Positions 1 to 8,349 of a stretch of 64,000 nucleotides of DNA are shown here, piece by piece. The position numbers and the translations under genes are program-made. This DNA comes from QYOJ01 sp964449285 (GTDB lineage Bacteria; Bacteroidota; Bacteroidia; Bacteroidales; FEN-979). Each line of letters opens with the position of its first letter. Within the stretch, counting starts at the first letter, position 1. A model generated the notes under the pieces. That model saw only the letters and a program-made list of their open reading frames with translations, did no database searches and was not told where the DNA came from. The stretch lies in assembly GCA_964449285.1 (NCBI GenBank), contig CAYUZX010000006.1, forward strand, positions 9,541 through 73,540, read 5' to 3'.

Positions 1-165
1 CAGGGTGGTGGTGGTGGAGATCTTGATTCAGGTGTAACGGAAGGAGATGTGACGGAAATTACCACCACTACGTTGTACTATGTCGGTTCGAATTTCGGCA
101 TCCATACATCCACTCCTGGATCTCCACTCATGTGGTTGGAAGATCAGTATTTCAAGGATATCCGA
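1..165 (+). pseudogene. 5' segment of tail-fibre-like gene in a different frame from its continuation
   Basis: Frame 1 is open from the window edge and encodes a Gly-rich stretch followed by a segment containing NFGIHTSTPGSPL. That resembles the 'GIGT.tP...L' repeats typical of Bacteroidota tail-fibre-like surface proteins. The frame closes at a TAA near position 208, while the same type of protein continues in frame 3 from about 132. This suggests a one-base indel between roughly 130 and 165, either a real mutation or an assembly error. The true start lies left of the window. Confidence 0.5.
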
Positions 166-1112
166 ACTATTTTTACAACAAGTTATACCTTAGTCACGCC
201 CCAAATTTAAGTTTGAATTCCTGCAACACGGTAGGGTATTTTGGGTTCAACCTCTTTCGTGGATTAAATTCCGCGTGGTATCGATATTCCGATCAGACAT
301 ATAATGGAGGCTCTCTGATCCTTGGGAATATGAAAGGGGATATTTTATTCGGCGTAGTATCTTCTACAGGAAGTTCAAATCCAAATCCGCTATCTGATGG
401 GGAGATGGTTTCGAAGTTCAAAATGGTATTGTCAAACGAGGGAAGGTTAGGTATTGGCTTATTGACACCTCGTACAAATTTAGAGATCGTTCACAATTCC
501 GAGGAGAAGTGTGGATTCATCCTTAACCAGACCTCCACATCGATGAGTACGAACGAAATCCAGTTTCACCGGAATGGAACTGAAAAATGGGCTATCGGAA
601 GCCACATCAACAATGATCGTCCCAATTCCTTTTTTATCTGGAATCATGCCAGAAGTAAAACCGAATTATTCATTGCCGAAAATGGCATGGTTGGGATCAA
701 TACCGAATGGCCATCGGCCTGGTTAGATGTGGAAGGCTCGTTTGAAGCGCAGCGGGCGGGGATTGGCACAAATCCTCCCTCATCGGGATCAACCTGGAAA
801 TTGTATGTGGAAGGGGGAATCATGGCCAGGGAGGTCAAGGTAACGGCCAATACATTCCCCGATTATGTGTTTGAAGAGGATTATCCGCGGCTTACCATCA
901 GTGAATTGGGAAATTATATAACGGTTAATAAAAAATTACCCGGAATTCCTTCTGCTGAGGAAGTGGCAACTTCAGGTGGCATCAACCTGGGAGAGATGCA
1001 GGTCAGATTACTTGAAAAAATCGAAGAGCAGGCTCTCTATATCATTGACCTGCAGAAACAGATCAATGAACTGAAAACGTTAATTGGGGTTAACGCGGAG
1101 GGTCAGAAATGA
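132..1112 (+). CDS. tail-fibre-like surface protein with C-terminal chaperone-type domain (5' incomplete)
   Basis: The nominal GTG start at 132 is probably not real, because the protein is better read as the continuation of the frame-1 segment to its left. The product has repeats of the type LGIGLLTPRTNLEI, VGINTEWPSAWLDV and AGIGTNPP. It ends in a domain seen in many Bacteroidota tail-fibre or adhesin-like proteins, with landmarks DYVFEEDYPRLTISEL, LPGIPSAEEV and GEMQVRLLEKIEEQALYI followed by a short coiled coil. In known families this C-terminus resembles a trimerisation or self-chaperone module related to S74. The stop codon overlaps the next start (ATGA), which implies co-translation with the glycosidase. 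No other phage genes are nearby, so a cell-surface role is more likely than a virion role. Confidence 0.6.
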   Translation: MVGRSVFQGYPNYFYNKLYLSHAPNLSLNSCNTVGYFGFNLFRGLNSAWYRYSDQTYNGGSLILGNMKGDILFGVVSSTGSSNPNPLSDGEMVSKFKMVLSNEGRLGIGLLTPRTNLEIVHNSEEKCGFILNQTSTSMSTNEIQFHRNGTEKWAIGSHINNDRPNSFFIWNHARSKTELFIAENGMVGINTEWPSAWLDVEGSFEAQRAGIGTNPPSSGSTWKLYVEGGIMAREVKVTANTFPDYVFEEDYPRLTISELGNYITVNKKLPGIPSAEEVATSGGINLGEMQVRLLEKIEEQALYIIDLQKQINELKTLIGVNAEGQK

Positions 1113-3370
1113 AAAGGAGGTTGTTTTTCATTTTTCTTTTCGCTATATTTGGGATGGCATCCTTTGGACAATATGTGACCATCCAGGGGAGACAGTTCAA
1201 AGATGAGAACGGGAATGACCTTTATCCGGTAGTGTGCAATTACTCGGTGAATGTGGTCAATACCGATCCGAATAATTTTTTAACGACCTTTATAAGTCCT
1301 GAACACTCCTGGAGTACAAACAACTATTTTGAATGTAATAATGAGATCACATGTGATCAATGTTTACAAAACGATTTCCTTCAATTACTCTCTATGGGAT
1401 TTAATACAATCAGGTTAATGGGAATCAATCCGACACATCTCCCGGAAGGGACTCTCATTCAGAATACATATGATTCTTTGTGTGACTGGACATGCCCTGT
1501 TACAGGATTTTACGTCAACACATTAAATCATTCCTTGCAAGATTGCCAGGATGATACCCGATTTTTACTTCATGAACCGTTTACTGACGATACTTCCACC
1601 CGTTTTTTCGAACATCTGGCGCATTTCATCACCCTGGTTTCGCAAACCACCGACACCACCGGGAACCGTCTCAAGGTAATTCTCGTCACAGGAGGAGGAG
1701 GGGGTTATTACCTTCCTGATGTTTATCCCAACGCTTACGGTGAATACCTTGAAGCCTTTTCGCAGGCTTTTATGACACTCCTGCCTCCCGAAGCTCAATC
1801 GACTATTCTAGCCTATGATCTGGACAATGAACCGAAGTTTTCATGGGATAGTTGGTCCTTATGGCCCTCTGTTCAATACGGGCATACAAAAGAAGATGTT
1901 TGTAATAATGTTAAATTGTGGGACAATGCACTGAAAACACATGATCCGAACCATTTGATTACACTGGGAGGACATGGATTAGCTGATATTTTTGAATTCG
2001 ATCCTACGGTAATGACATTGGATTTTTATTCGTTGCATGTTTATCCATTGAAGCGTGAATACGAGGATCCGGATTATTTCGACCCCATGGTTAATCGGAT
2101 TTTCGGACATTTTTACTGGAATAAAAACCATATGTTCATTCCCTGGATCATCGGGGAAACCGGATTTACAGCCCAGCATGATTCTGTATTCCCTTCAGTG
2201 GACGGGAGTCTTGAAGAACAATTGGAGTACGCAGATTCTACCTTGCCTGCTGTTTGGAACTGTGACGGGAGTGGCTACAGTTGGTGGACATATCAGAATT
2301 TTCACTGGGGGAGCGCTGCACAGAATTTTTTTGGAATTTTGGATTATGGTGAGTGTTCTCCGGTGCCCTGTGACCAGATCGCGAAACCGGTACACCAGGC
2401 ATTCGAGGATTTCATTCCGCCCCAGGGACCGTTCACCTGTGCCGAACCGGTAAATTATTTTGATCCCTATCAGCATGCAGTTTACTCCCCCAATACACAT
2501 ATCGTGACGGGCCGGGTGATAGACCAGGACAGTCTTCCCATTGCGAATGCGATTATAGAGGGATGGACGAGATTATATGATAAAGATGGGGATGATAAGA
2601 AACCTGTCTGGAATGTTCATTACACATTTACTGATTCAACCGGGAATTTCACGTTAATACCGTTTGATTATGATACTTTAGCGCCGGATTATAATACAAT
2701 AGAGCGGATAAAAATTTCTGCCACATCATGTTCCCGGGAATATCAAAAATGTGATGATCCAAGATATGGGATTGATTCAAATCAGACATTTCAATTGACA
2801 CGGTCCGAAATCCCCATTGAGGAGACCTTTGAGGACATAACGGTTTTCGCGAATCAAACGGTAACAGTACAGGCCTGGAATTCTGTCAATGTGAGCGACG
2901 TTGTAGTAGAATCCCTGGGTACCTGCGACATCAGTGCAGGCAGGGAGATCAACGTGAGGCAGGAGTTTCATGCCCAAACCAACAGCGAAACCCGGATCCA
3001 TATTGATATGCCCTGCTCCGGGGCAGTTGACCTTCCTATGCAAGGGAATAAGATATCTAGTAGTGATGGAAACGATTTACAAGATCATTCAGAGGAGATC
3101 CGACTTCAATTTGCAATTCCGGAACCTTCGCTGGTTGTGGAAGTGTTTCCCAATCCTGGAATGGGGATATTTTCTGTTCGTATCCGTGAAACAATTCTCT
3201 CAACCAGATATATTATCACCGTATACGACCAGTTGACGAATATCGTTCATCAACGTACTGAATTTCAAACAACCTTTGAAGTAGACCTGTCATCCTTAAC
3301 ACCTGGAGTGTATTTTATGAAAATTGATACTCCAAATCAATCCCAAACCAAAAAGATGATCATTATATAA
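1109..3370 (+). CDS. secreted GH5-like (clan GH-A) glycosidase with T9SS sorting domain
   Basis: A 753-residue protein with a signal peptide (residues 1-20, cleavage near FG-QY). Residues about 25-440 look like a clan GH-A TIM barrel: FNTIRLMGIN near residue 100, the acid/base motif DNEP with Glu241, the nucleophile motif IIGETGF with Glu350, then YSWWTYQNFHWG. Next comes a carboxypeptidase-regulatory-like beta-sandwich (about 465-560; TGRVIDQDSLPIANAII and GNFTLIPF). A Bacteroidota module containing VNVRQEFHAQ-like sequence follows. The last 80 residues are a T9SS type A sorting domain (VFPNPGMGIFSV, LTPGVYFMKI, KKMIII). It is therefore probably secreted and anchored at the surface to cut a beta-linked polysaccharide or glycoconjugate. 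The substrate cannot be read from sequence. It is coupled to the upstream adhesin gene by ATGA. Confidence 0.75.
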   Translation: MKRRLFFIFLFAIFGMASFGQYVTIQGRQFKDENGNDLYPVVCNYSVNVVNTDPNNFLTTFISPEHSWSTNNYFECNNEITCDQCLQNDFLQLLSMGFNTIRLMGINPTHLPEGTLIQNTYDSLCDWTCPVTGFYVNTLNHSLQDCQDDTRFLLHEPFTDDTSTRFFEHLAHFITLVSQTTDTTGNRLKVILVTGGGGGYYLPDVYPNAYGEYLEAFSQAFMTLLPPEAQSTILAYDLDNEPKFSWDSWSLWPSVQYGHTKEDVCNNVKLWDNALKTHDPNHLITLGGHGLADIFEFDPTVMTLDFYSLHVYPLKREYEDPDYFDPMVNRIFGHFYWNKNHMFIPWIIGETGFTAQHDSVFPSVDGSLEEQLEYADSTLPAVWNCDGSGYSWWTYQNFHWGSAAQNFFGILDYGECSPVPCDQIAKPVHQAFEDFIPPQGPFTCAEPVNYFDPYQHAVYSPNTHIVTGRVIDQDSLPIANAIIEGWTRLYDKDGDDKKPVWNVHYTFTDSTGNFTLIPFDYDTLAPDYNTIERIKISATSCSREYQKCDDPRYGIDSNQTFQLTRSEIPIEETFEDITVFANQTVTVQAWNSVNVSDVVVESLGTCDISAGREINVRQEFHAQTNSETRIHIDMPCSGAVDLPMQGNKISSSDGNDLQDHSEEIRLQFAIPEPSLVVEVFPNPGMGIFSVRIRETILSTRYIITVYDQLTNIVHQRTEFQTTFEVDLSSLTPGVYFMKIDTPNQSQTKKMIII

Positions 3371-3381
3371 AACGAAATAAA

Positions 3382-5049
3382 ATGAAAACACACATATATG
3401 TCATTGTAATAATATTCATGTTATTATTTGGAATAGAGGAAAACAGCTTCACACAGAACTGTTATTGGTCTTCGCAAGCCGGTGGAATTCTAGTAGACGG
3501 AGGAACTGATGTTATTTCTGATTGGCAAGGGAATACCTATGTGATCGGATGGACAATTAGCCCTTACTGCTATTTTCAAACCGATACGCTTCGGTGGGGA
3601 TCATTTCTTATTAAATATAATCCCTTGGGGAATGAAGAATGGGTGATCGAATTAAGGAGTTACAACCCACAACCGGGGGAATATTTGCTATCCGATGTAA
3701 GCTCAATGGTTTACGATACCATCAATAACCATATTTTATTAACAGGGAATTTTTACAACTACCTTTATTTGCCTGATACGACTCTCCATGGCGATGAATT
3801 GACAATATTTCTTGCCAGGCTTGATACGGATGGCCACACAATCTGGGCAAGAACAGCGGGCGGAACCGGAGAGGATGAGGCATTTGGTTTAACCTATGAT
3901 AATCAGTCCAATATCTATATCTCGGGAGCCAGTGATCGGGGGATCCTCTTTGATCAGGTAACGATTCCAAGAGGCGGCTTCCTGGCGAAATACGATCTCA
4001 ACGGAAATTTGATCTGGGCTAAGAATAAATTCAGATATTATGAATCATTTCCAGGTTCCTCAAACTGGCCTTTTACCGAAGCGCCTCCTTTTAACCTCTC
4101 TTTTTCTGACAATTCAGTTTTTGTAAATGGATTCACACGAAATGACACGATCATTATCGATACAGTACAGATCTATTTGGGCACGGTAAGGACTGCCTTT
4201 CTGGCCAGGTTTACCCGGGAAGGGGATATTATCTGGTTCTCTCCGGCCGGAGGGCCAAAAAGTTATTCAGGTAAACAACTTGCAGTAAACTCAAATGGCA
4301 CAGCGTACATGACCGGGATTTTTGAAGGTGCGATGGGAATATTCGGGGACGATACACTGTACAGTCAGGCCAGTTATTGCGATGGCTTTCTTTCGAAACT
4401 GGATCCAACGGGTGAATTTGTATGGACTGCACAAATGTTCGCTACCGGAGAAGCGTGGGGCAGGGGTTTGGCCCTTGATCAACAGGGAAACATATATCTA
4501 TCTGCCTGGTTCAGCGGAATGATTCAGTGCGGGCCCGAAGTAATCACTTCCGGTTCATCCAGGGATATGTTCCTGGCCAAATACTCGCCCGATGGGGGCT
4601 GTTTGGGAATTCGTCACTATTCCAGAGGTTACATTCCAAGGATTGATATTGACCGGGAAGGAAATATCGGACTGGCCGGCCATTTTGAAAATACGTTGGA
4701 TATCGGAGGAAATGTCCTCACATCGAGGGGCGAGTCGGACCTCTTCGCCGCCAAATGTTCCCCTATTACAGGGGTGCCACAGCCGTTGGATTCTCCGACG
4801 AACACCTTGTTGATCTATGCCAACCCGAATACCGGCCAGTGCACTGTTACCATCCCGGAGGAGTTCCGCAATGAAAAGAATCTCCAACTACAAATCTTTG
4901 ATCAGACCGGCCGGCTGATCCAGGAAGCCAGGATGGAGATGGTCGGGGAATCAGTGAAACTGGATATCAGCGCTCAGGCGAAAGGGATCTACCTGGCGGT
5001 GCTAAGTAATGGAAAGAAGAGTTTCCAGGGGAAGATTGTGTTCGAATAA
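3382..5049 (+). CDS. secreted beta-propeller (SBBP-like repeat) protein with T9SS sorting domain
   Basis: A 555-residue protein with an N-terminal signal sequence (about residues 1-24). The body is built of repeated blades of the type 'GxxxFLAKYDxNGxxxWAK' (for example GGFLAKYDLNGNLIWAK, AFLARFTREGDIIWF, FLSKLDPTGEFVW, DMFLAKYSPDGG). These match the SBBP/NHL-like propeller repeats of Bacteroidota secreted proteins. The C-terminus (from about residue 475) is a T9SS sorting domain: YANPNTGQCTVTIPEE, LQIFDQTGRLIQEA, KGIYLAVLSNGKKSFQGKIVFE. It starts 11 bp after the glycosidase gene and is probably in the same operon. It is likely a surface-exposed binding or scaffold protein; no enzyme motif was seen. 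Confidence 0.7.
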   Translation: MKTHIYVIVIIFMLLFGIEENSFTQNCYWSSQAGGILVDGGTDVISDWQGNTYVIGWTISPYCYFQTDTLRWGSFLIKYNPLGNEEWVIELRSYNPQPGEYLLSDVSSMVYDTINNHILLTGNFYNYLYLPDTTLHGDELTIFLARLDTDGHTIWARTAGGTGEDEAFGLTYDNQSNIYISGASDRGILFDQVTIPRGGFLAKYDLNGNLIWAKNKFRYYESFPGSSNWPFTEAPPFNLSFSDNSVFVNGFTRNDTIIIDTVQIYLGTVRTAFLARFTREGDIIWFSPAGGPKSYSGKQLAVNSNGTAYMTGIFEGAMGIFGDDTLYSQASYCDGFLSKLDPTGEFVWTAQMFATGEAWGRGLALDQQGNIYLSAWFSGMIQCGPEVITSGSSRDMFLAKYSPDGGCLGIRHYSRGYIPRIDIDREGNIGLAGHFENTLDIGGNVLTSRGESDLFAAKCSPITGVPQPLDSPTNTLLIYANPNTGQCTVTIPEEFRNEKNLQLQIFDQTGRLIQEARMEMVGESVKLDISAQAKGIYLAVLSNGKKSFQGKIVFE

Positions 5050-5121
5050 CAAATCTATTACAACATAACCACCACTTTCACTACTTCCACCACTTCACCA
5101 CTGCACTAAGGCACCACTGAA
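5050..5121. repeat. ACCACTT-type tandem degenerate repeat between convergent genes
   Basis: The short gap between the propeller gene and the convergent dipeptidase gene is filled with degenerate 7-8 bp units around CACCACT/CACTACTT. This resembles the other period-7 repeats in the window, though with a less strict period. No clear hairpin terminator was found. Confidence 0.45.
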
Positions 5122-6448
5122 TCAATGCGCCGGTCCGATCACTTTGACATTGTCTCCATGGTCGTCAACAATCTTCTTCATCCACCATTCGGGGTAACCA
5201 GGCTGGTCGGGGAAAGCGGGAACTCCCCATTCGTTGCGCTCGAATTTGCCGTCTTTCTCCTTTTTTACATTGCCATCGTGGTATTTCACCAGGAGATATT
5301 GCCCCAGCTCACGCCAGGTATCAACGGTATAGTTACCCATGGCAACTGAGTAGTCGGTGAGATACTCTCTGGCAGCTTGAGGATTGGTATTATAAAGAGC
5401 AAGCGCCTGTTTGTCGACTGCCGGAACGGAAGTGATAAAAAAGGTCTCGAGACGGTTTTGTACTTTCTGGATGTCCTTGATCATATAATTGTATTTCGTA
5501 TAGGCCCAGTTGGAGACAAACGTAAAGGTCCAGAAGGCCGAAGTGGGCGAGTAGGTGAGCATGTCGCCGTTGCCTACCGCATAAGGTTCAGGAACCTTGA
5601 GCATGCCGCAGTACATCGGGGCAAAACAGTCGGTGTAGGTGTCGTCAACACTGAACCAGAAGATCCCGCCGATCGGATCCGGCAGCCAGTTCCGGGCCTG
5701 GGCGACAAAGACAAAACCGGTCTGTTGCGTGGAGGTGGCACGCTCGTTGCAATAACCTACACTGTCGACCTGCCAGGTCATAGGCCGCCAGCGGTAAGGA
5801 CTCTGGAAAGGACCGGCCCCAAAGTCGTTGTTCATATCCATGGAGGTTCCTTCGTAATGATCACGCATCAGTTCCATCACCTCTTTCACGGTCACTTTGT
5901 GATCGGGTTTTACCCAGAGAGGCATACGATTGGTCGCGTATCCATTTGCGCCGTGTTCAACCTCGCCGCGTGCATAGTCTTCATATTGTCCCATGTTGGA
6001 GTTGACCCGGTTGAACATGGCGTACACGCGTGCTTCGCAGAAGCGGGCACCACCAAAACCAACAGGAGCGTAAGTGTCGGAGAAACTGAAATCGCTGTCG
6101 GAGCCATCATACCATCCCTTTTCACGGGCAAAGGAGATGATGTCGGGAGCATTGTAACAGGTGACTGTGGCATCGTTCCACTTGTTCTCTTTCTGATAAG
6201 GGAATGTGGTGATACGTGCCTGGTTGGCATGACCGCAGATATATCCGTCGGGGACCATGCGGGCTACCCAAACGGCTCCTACCTGCCCTTCCCCTTTTCC
6301 GATGATCTCCATGATCCANNNNNNNNNNNNNNNNNNNNNNNNNNNNNNNNNNNNNNNNNNNNNNNNNNNNNNNNNNNNNNNNNNNNNNNNNNNNNNNNNN
6401 NNNNNNNNNNNNNNNNNNGGATGCTGCCATGAGAAAGTTCTTTTTCAT
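5122..6448 (-). CDS. C69-family dipeptidase (PepD-like), interrupted by assembly gap
   Basis: The C-terminal 396 residues lie in 5122-6312. They match the C69/PepD dipeptidase family (Ntn-hydrolase fold): GAVWVARMVPDGYICGHANQARI, a long insert with the GYATNRMPLWVKPD motif, and FWFSVDDTYTDCFAPMYCG. The N-terminus is found on the other side of the 100-N gap as MKKNFLMAAS, starting at ATG 6448, which looks like the beginning of a signal peptide. The family's autocatalytic N-terminal Cys falls inside the gap. Relatives are about 530-550 residues, so the gap probably hides around 300-400 bp rather than 100. A Bacteroidota-type promoter lies just upstream. The expected role is hydrolysis of dipeptides in the periplasm. 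Confidence 0.75.
6319..6418. other. assembly gap of 100 Ns
   Basis: The run is exactly 100 undetermined bases, the conventional length for a scaffold gap of unknown size. It falls inside the C69 dipeptidase gene. Confidence 0.98.
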
Positions 6449-6490
6449 AAATATCTGTTTTGGTTTTATATTCAAATGATGTTATCCCTG

Positions 6491-6521
6491 CAAAGGTAAA
6501 CATCCTCGATGGAACCACAAA
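6491..6521 (-). promoter_or_regulatory. Bacteroidota-type promoter for the C69 dipeptidase
   Basis: On the minus strand there is a TTTG (6521-6518), a 19-bp spacer and TACCTTTG (6498-6491). This is a full match to the TTTG-N19-21-TAnnTTTG consensus of the primary sigma factor in Bacteroidota. It lies about 43 bp upstream of the ATG at 6448. Confidence 0.6.
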
Positions 6522-6590
6522 GCTTCATATATGTATTTGGATTATTGGTCGATTTCCCTATACAGGCATGCATATCTTCGGAATTCCACG

Positions 6591-6598
6591 TACCTTTG
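6591..6598 (+). promoter_or_regulatory. TACCTTTG -7 box upstream of barrel protein gene
   Basis: A perfect TAnnTTTG -7 box lies 21 bp before the ATG at 6620. No TTTG is present at the -33 position, so the match is partial. Confidence 0.4.
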
Positions 6599-6619
6599 TT
6601 AGATCATGACCTTATACGG

Positions 6620-7378
6620 ATGAAAACAACGACCCTGATTTTTATGATGACGCTGGTACCCTTCCTGGCATCAGCTCAGTCCGATACCATAAACATGCCT
6701 CAAAAGAAGAGCAGGAATATTATGCTCGACATTCATGCTGGGTATACTCTGGCGTTCGGGAAATACATCCTGACCGAGAGGGACAATAAGCAATCGGGGT
6801 ATGCTGCCAATGGTTTTTTTGTTCAGGTTTCCGGGTCGTGGCTGGGGAAGAGCGGACTTGGACTGGCTTTGAGTTATTGTTATCAAAACAACGCGATCCA
6901 AAAAGGGTATACTGATACTATTCTGGTAGACATGAAAGAACCATTCGGATCCAGGCACTGGAACAACCACTTTCTGCTTGCCGGACCCGTCTTTTCAAAA
7001 CATTTCGGAAACTGGCTTATTACAGCTAAAGTTCAGGTGGGTGGTGTCCTTGCTTTTTCACCTGTTTTCCAAATTCCGATGCCTTCCACTGATTCCCTGA
7101 ATCCATTTGCTTCGACAGTGAGTACCGGTCCTGGATTCGGTGTTGCCATGCAGGCATTGGCTGGCATTGGGTATCGGGTTACAGATAATTTAACCATCAA
7201 TCTTGCGTTCTCTTTTCTGGGAGGCAACCCAAACCGGACTAAAAGTTATAGTCAGTACATTTATGAGCCTGATCCTGTTTCCGGGCTTCTTCATCCGGTC
7301 TTTTATCATGGAGAGATTGAACGGAAAAAAAAGATATCGACTTTCAACATCGGGCTTGGGATTGTTTATCAGTTGTAA
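6620..7378 (+). CDS. outer-membrane beta-barrel-like protein
   Basis: The start was placed at ATG 6620, because it gives a clean signal peptide (MKTTTLIFMMTLVPFLASAQ, cleavage before SD). A longer reading from 6509 has a non-signal-like extension that crosses the -7 box. The mature protein of about 230 residues has alternating hydrophobic/aromatic strands (DIHAGYTLAFGKY, GLALSYCYQNN, WLITAKVQVGGVLAF, LTINLAFSFLGG) and a C-terminal strand ending STFNIGLGIVYQL, as in small outer-membrane barrels. No specific function can be assigned. It is followed 15 bp later by a second protein of similar design. Confidence 0.55.
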   Translation: MKTTTLIFMMTLVPFLASAQSDTINMPQKKSRNIMLDIHAGYTLAFGKYILTERDNKQSGYAANGFFVQVSGSWLGKSGLGLALSYCYQNNAIQKGYTDTILVDMKEPFGSRHWNNHFLLAGPVFSKHFGNWLITAKVQVGGVLAFSPVFQIPMPSTDSLNPFASTVSTGPGFGVAMQALAGIGYRVTDNLTINLAFSFLGGNPNRTKSYSQYIYEPDPVSGLLHPVFYHGEIERKKKISTFNIGLGIVYQL

Positions 7379-7393
7379 AACCATAATCACCAT

Positions 7394-8152
7394 ATGATCA
7401 AACGATTACCACTCCTTCTTCTGATTTGCTTTCTGGCTGGCGTCGCTTACAGCCAGGTCAGCATCAGAGACTCGTCCATCGCAATACCTATGGTATATGC
7501 AACTTACAGCTATCAGTTCCCGGGCGGAGACCTGGCTGTTCGGTATGGTTCCAACTCCAGCATTGGGGGAGGGTTTCTTGTCAAAACGAAATCCAACTGG
7601 ATGATTGGGGCAGAGGGAAATTTTCAGTTCGGAAGTACAGTGAAGAACCAGGACAGCCTCCTTACTACCATTTCCACGCCGGAAGGTTACATCATCGATG
7701 CCAACGGCAAGGTTGCCGATGTGATTCTCTACATGCGGGGATTCAGTTTCTTTTGCACCTTTGGAAAACTTTTCCCATGGATTGGACCCAACCCCAACAG
7801 CGGATTTACCCTGATGGCAGGAGCAGGCTACATCCAAAACAAGATGCGAATCCTCAATCCCGACAATACAGCACCCCAGCTTCAGGGGGATTACAGGAAG
7901 GGCTATGACAGGCAGAATGGAGGATTTGCGCTATCGGCCTCTGTCGGCTACCTGTTTATGAGCTCCAGCCGGCTGTTGAATTTCAGCCTTGGGTTTGAGT
8001 TTATCCAGGCATGGACAAAGAGCAAACGGGAGCTGGACTTCAACTCGGGAAAACCAGATCAGGCTAATCTCTCCAGCCAGTTTTACGGCATTAAGGCTTC
8101 CTGGAATATCCCCCTCTACAGAAGAAGCCCGAAGGAATATTACTTGTATTAA
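7394..8152 (+). CDS. secreted or outer-membrane barrel-like protein of unknown function
   Basis: A 252-residue protein with a signal peptide (MIKRLPLLLLICFLAGVAYS, cleavage before QV). The mature part has Gly- and aromatic-rich amphipathic strands (GGGFLVKTKSNWMIGAEGNFQFG, GFTLMAGAGYIQNKM, GGFALSASVGYLFM, LLNFSLGFEFIQAW) and ends FYGIKASWNIPLYRR...YYLY, consistent with an outer-membrane barrel. It sits between another barrel-like gene and waaA, which suggests an envelope role, but I do not recognise a named family. Its 3' end runs straight into a period-7 repeat. Confidence 0.5.
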   Translation: MIKRLPLLLLICFLAGVAYSQVSIRDSSIAIPMVYATYSYQFPGGDLAVRYGSNSSIGGGFLVKTKSNWMIGAEGNFQFGSTVKNQDSLLTTISTPEGYIIDANGKVADVILYMRGFSFFCTFGKLFPWIGPNPNSGFTLMAGAGYIQNKMRILNPDNTAPQLQGDYRKGYDRQNGGFALSASVGYLFMSSSRLLNFSLGFEFIQAWTKSKRELDFNSGKPDQANLSSQFYGIKASWNIPLYRRSPKEYYLY

Positions 8153-8349
8153 AGTACGAATTGCGAATTACGAATTGGAAGTATAAAGGAAGAAGTAAGA
8201 AGTTGAAATGAAAATTTAAAGATTGTTGGTGGGTGTACATTGGTTTCCCCTCATCATTAAGGAGGGGTGGCCAAAGGCCGGGTTGGTTACCTTAAAACCT
8301 CCCAACTGTCCACTGCCCACCGCCCACTGCCTACTGCCCACTGTCAACC
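8153..8349. repeat. cluster of three short repeats upstream of waaA
   Basis: There is no gene here. From 8153 to about 8215 there are heptamers of the TTACGAA type (TACGAA, TTGCGAA, TTACGAA) that decay into GAAGTA-like units. From about 8245 to 8297 there is a GGAGGGGTGGCCAAAGGCCGGG element with an internal GGCC palindrome. From about 8298 to 8347 there are heptamers of the CCCACTG type (CCACTGC, CCACCGC, CCACTGC, CTACTGC, CCACTGT) that reach the waaA ATG. Confidence 0.65.

Noticed and set aside
132..1112. Prophage tail gene
   Set aside because: No capsid, terminase, portal or lysis genes are nearby, and the same C-terminal domain is common in non-phage Bacteroidota surface proteins.
5377..6432. 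Long rightward ORF opposite the C69 peptidase gene
   Set aside because: It is antisense to a recognisable protein family, crosses the N gap and shows no domain of its own.
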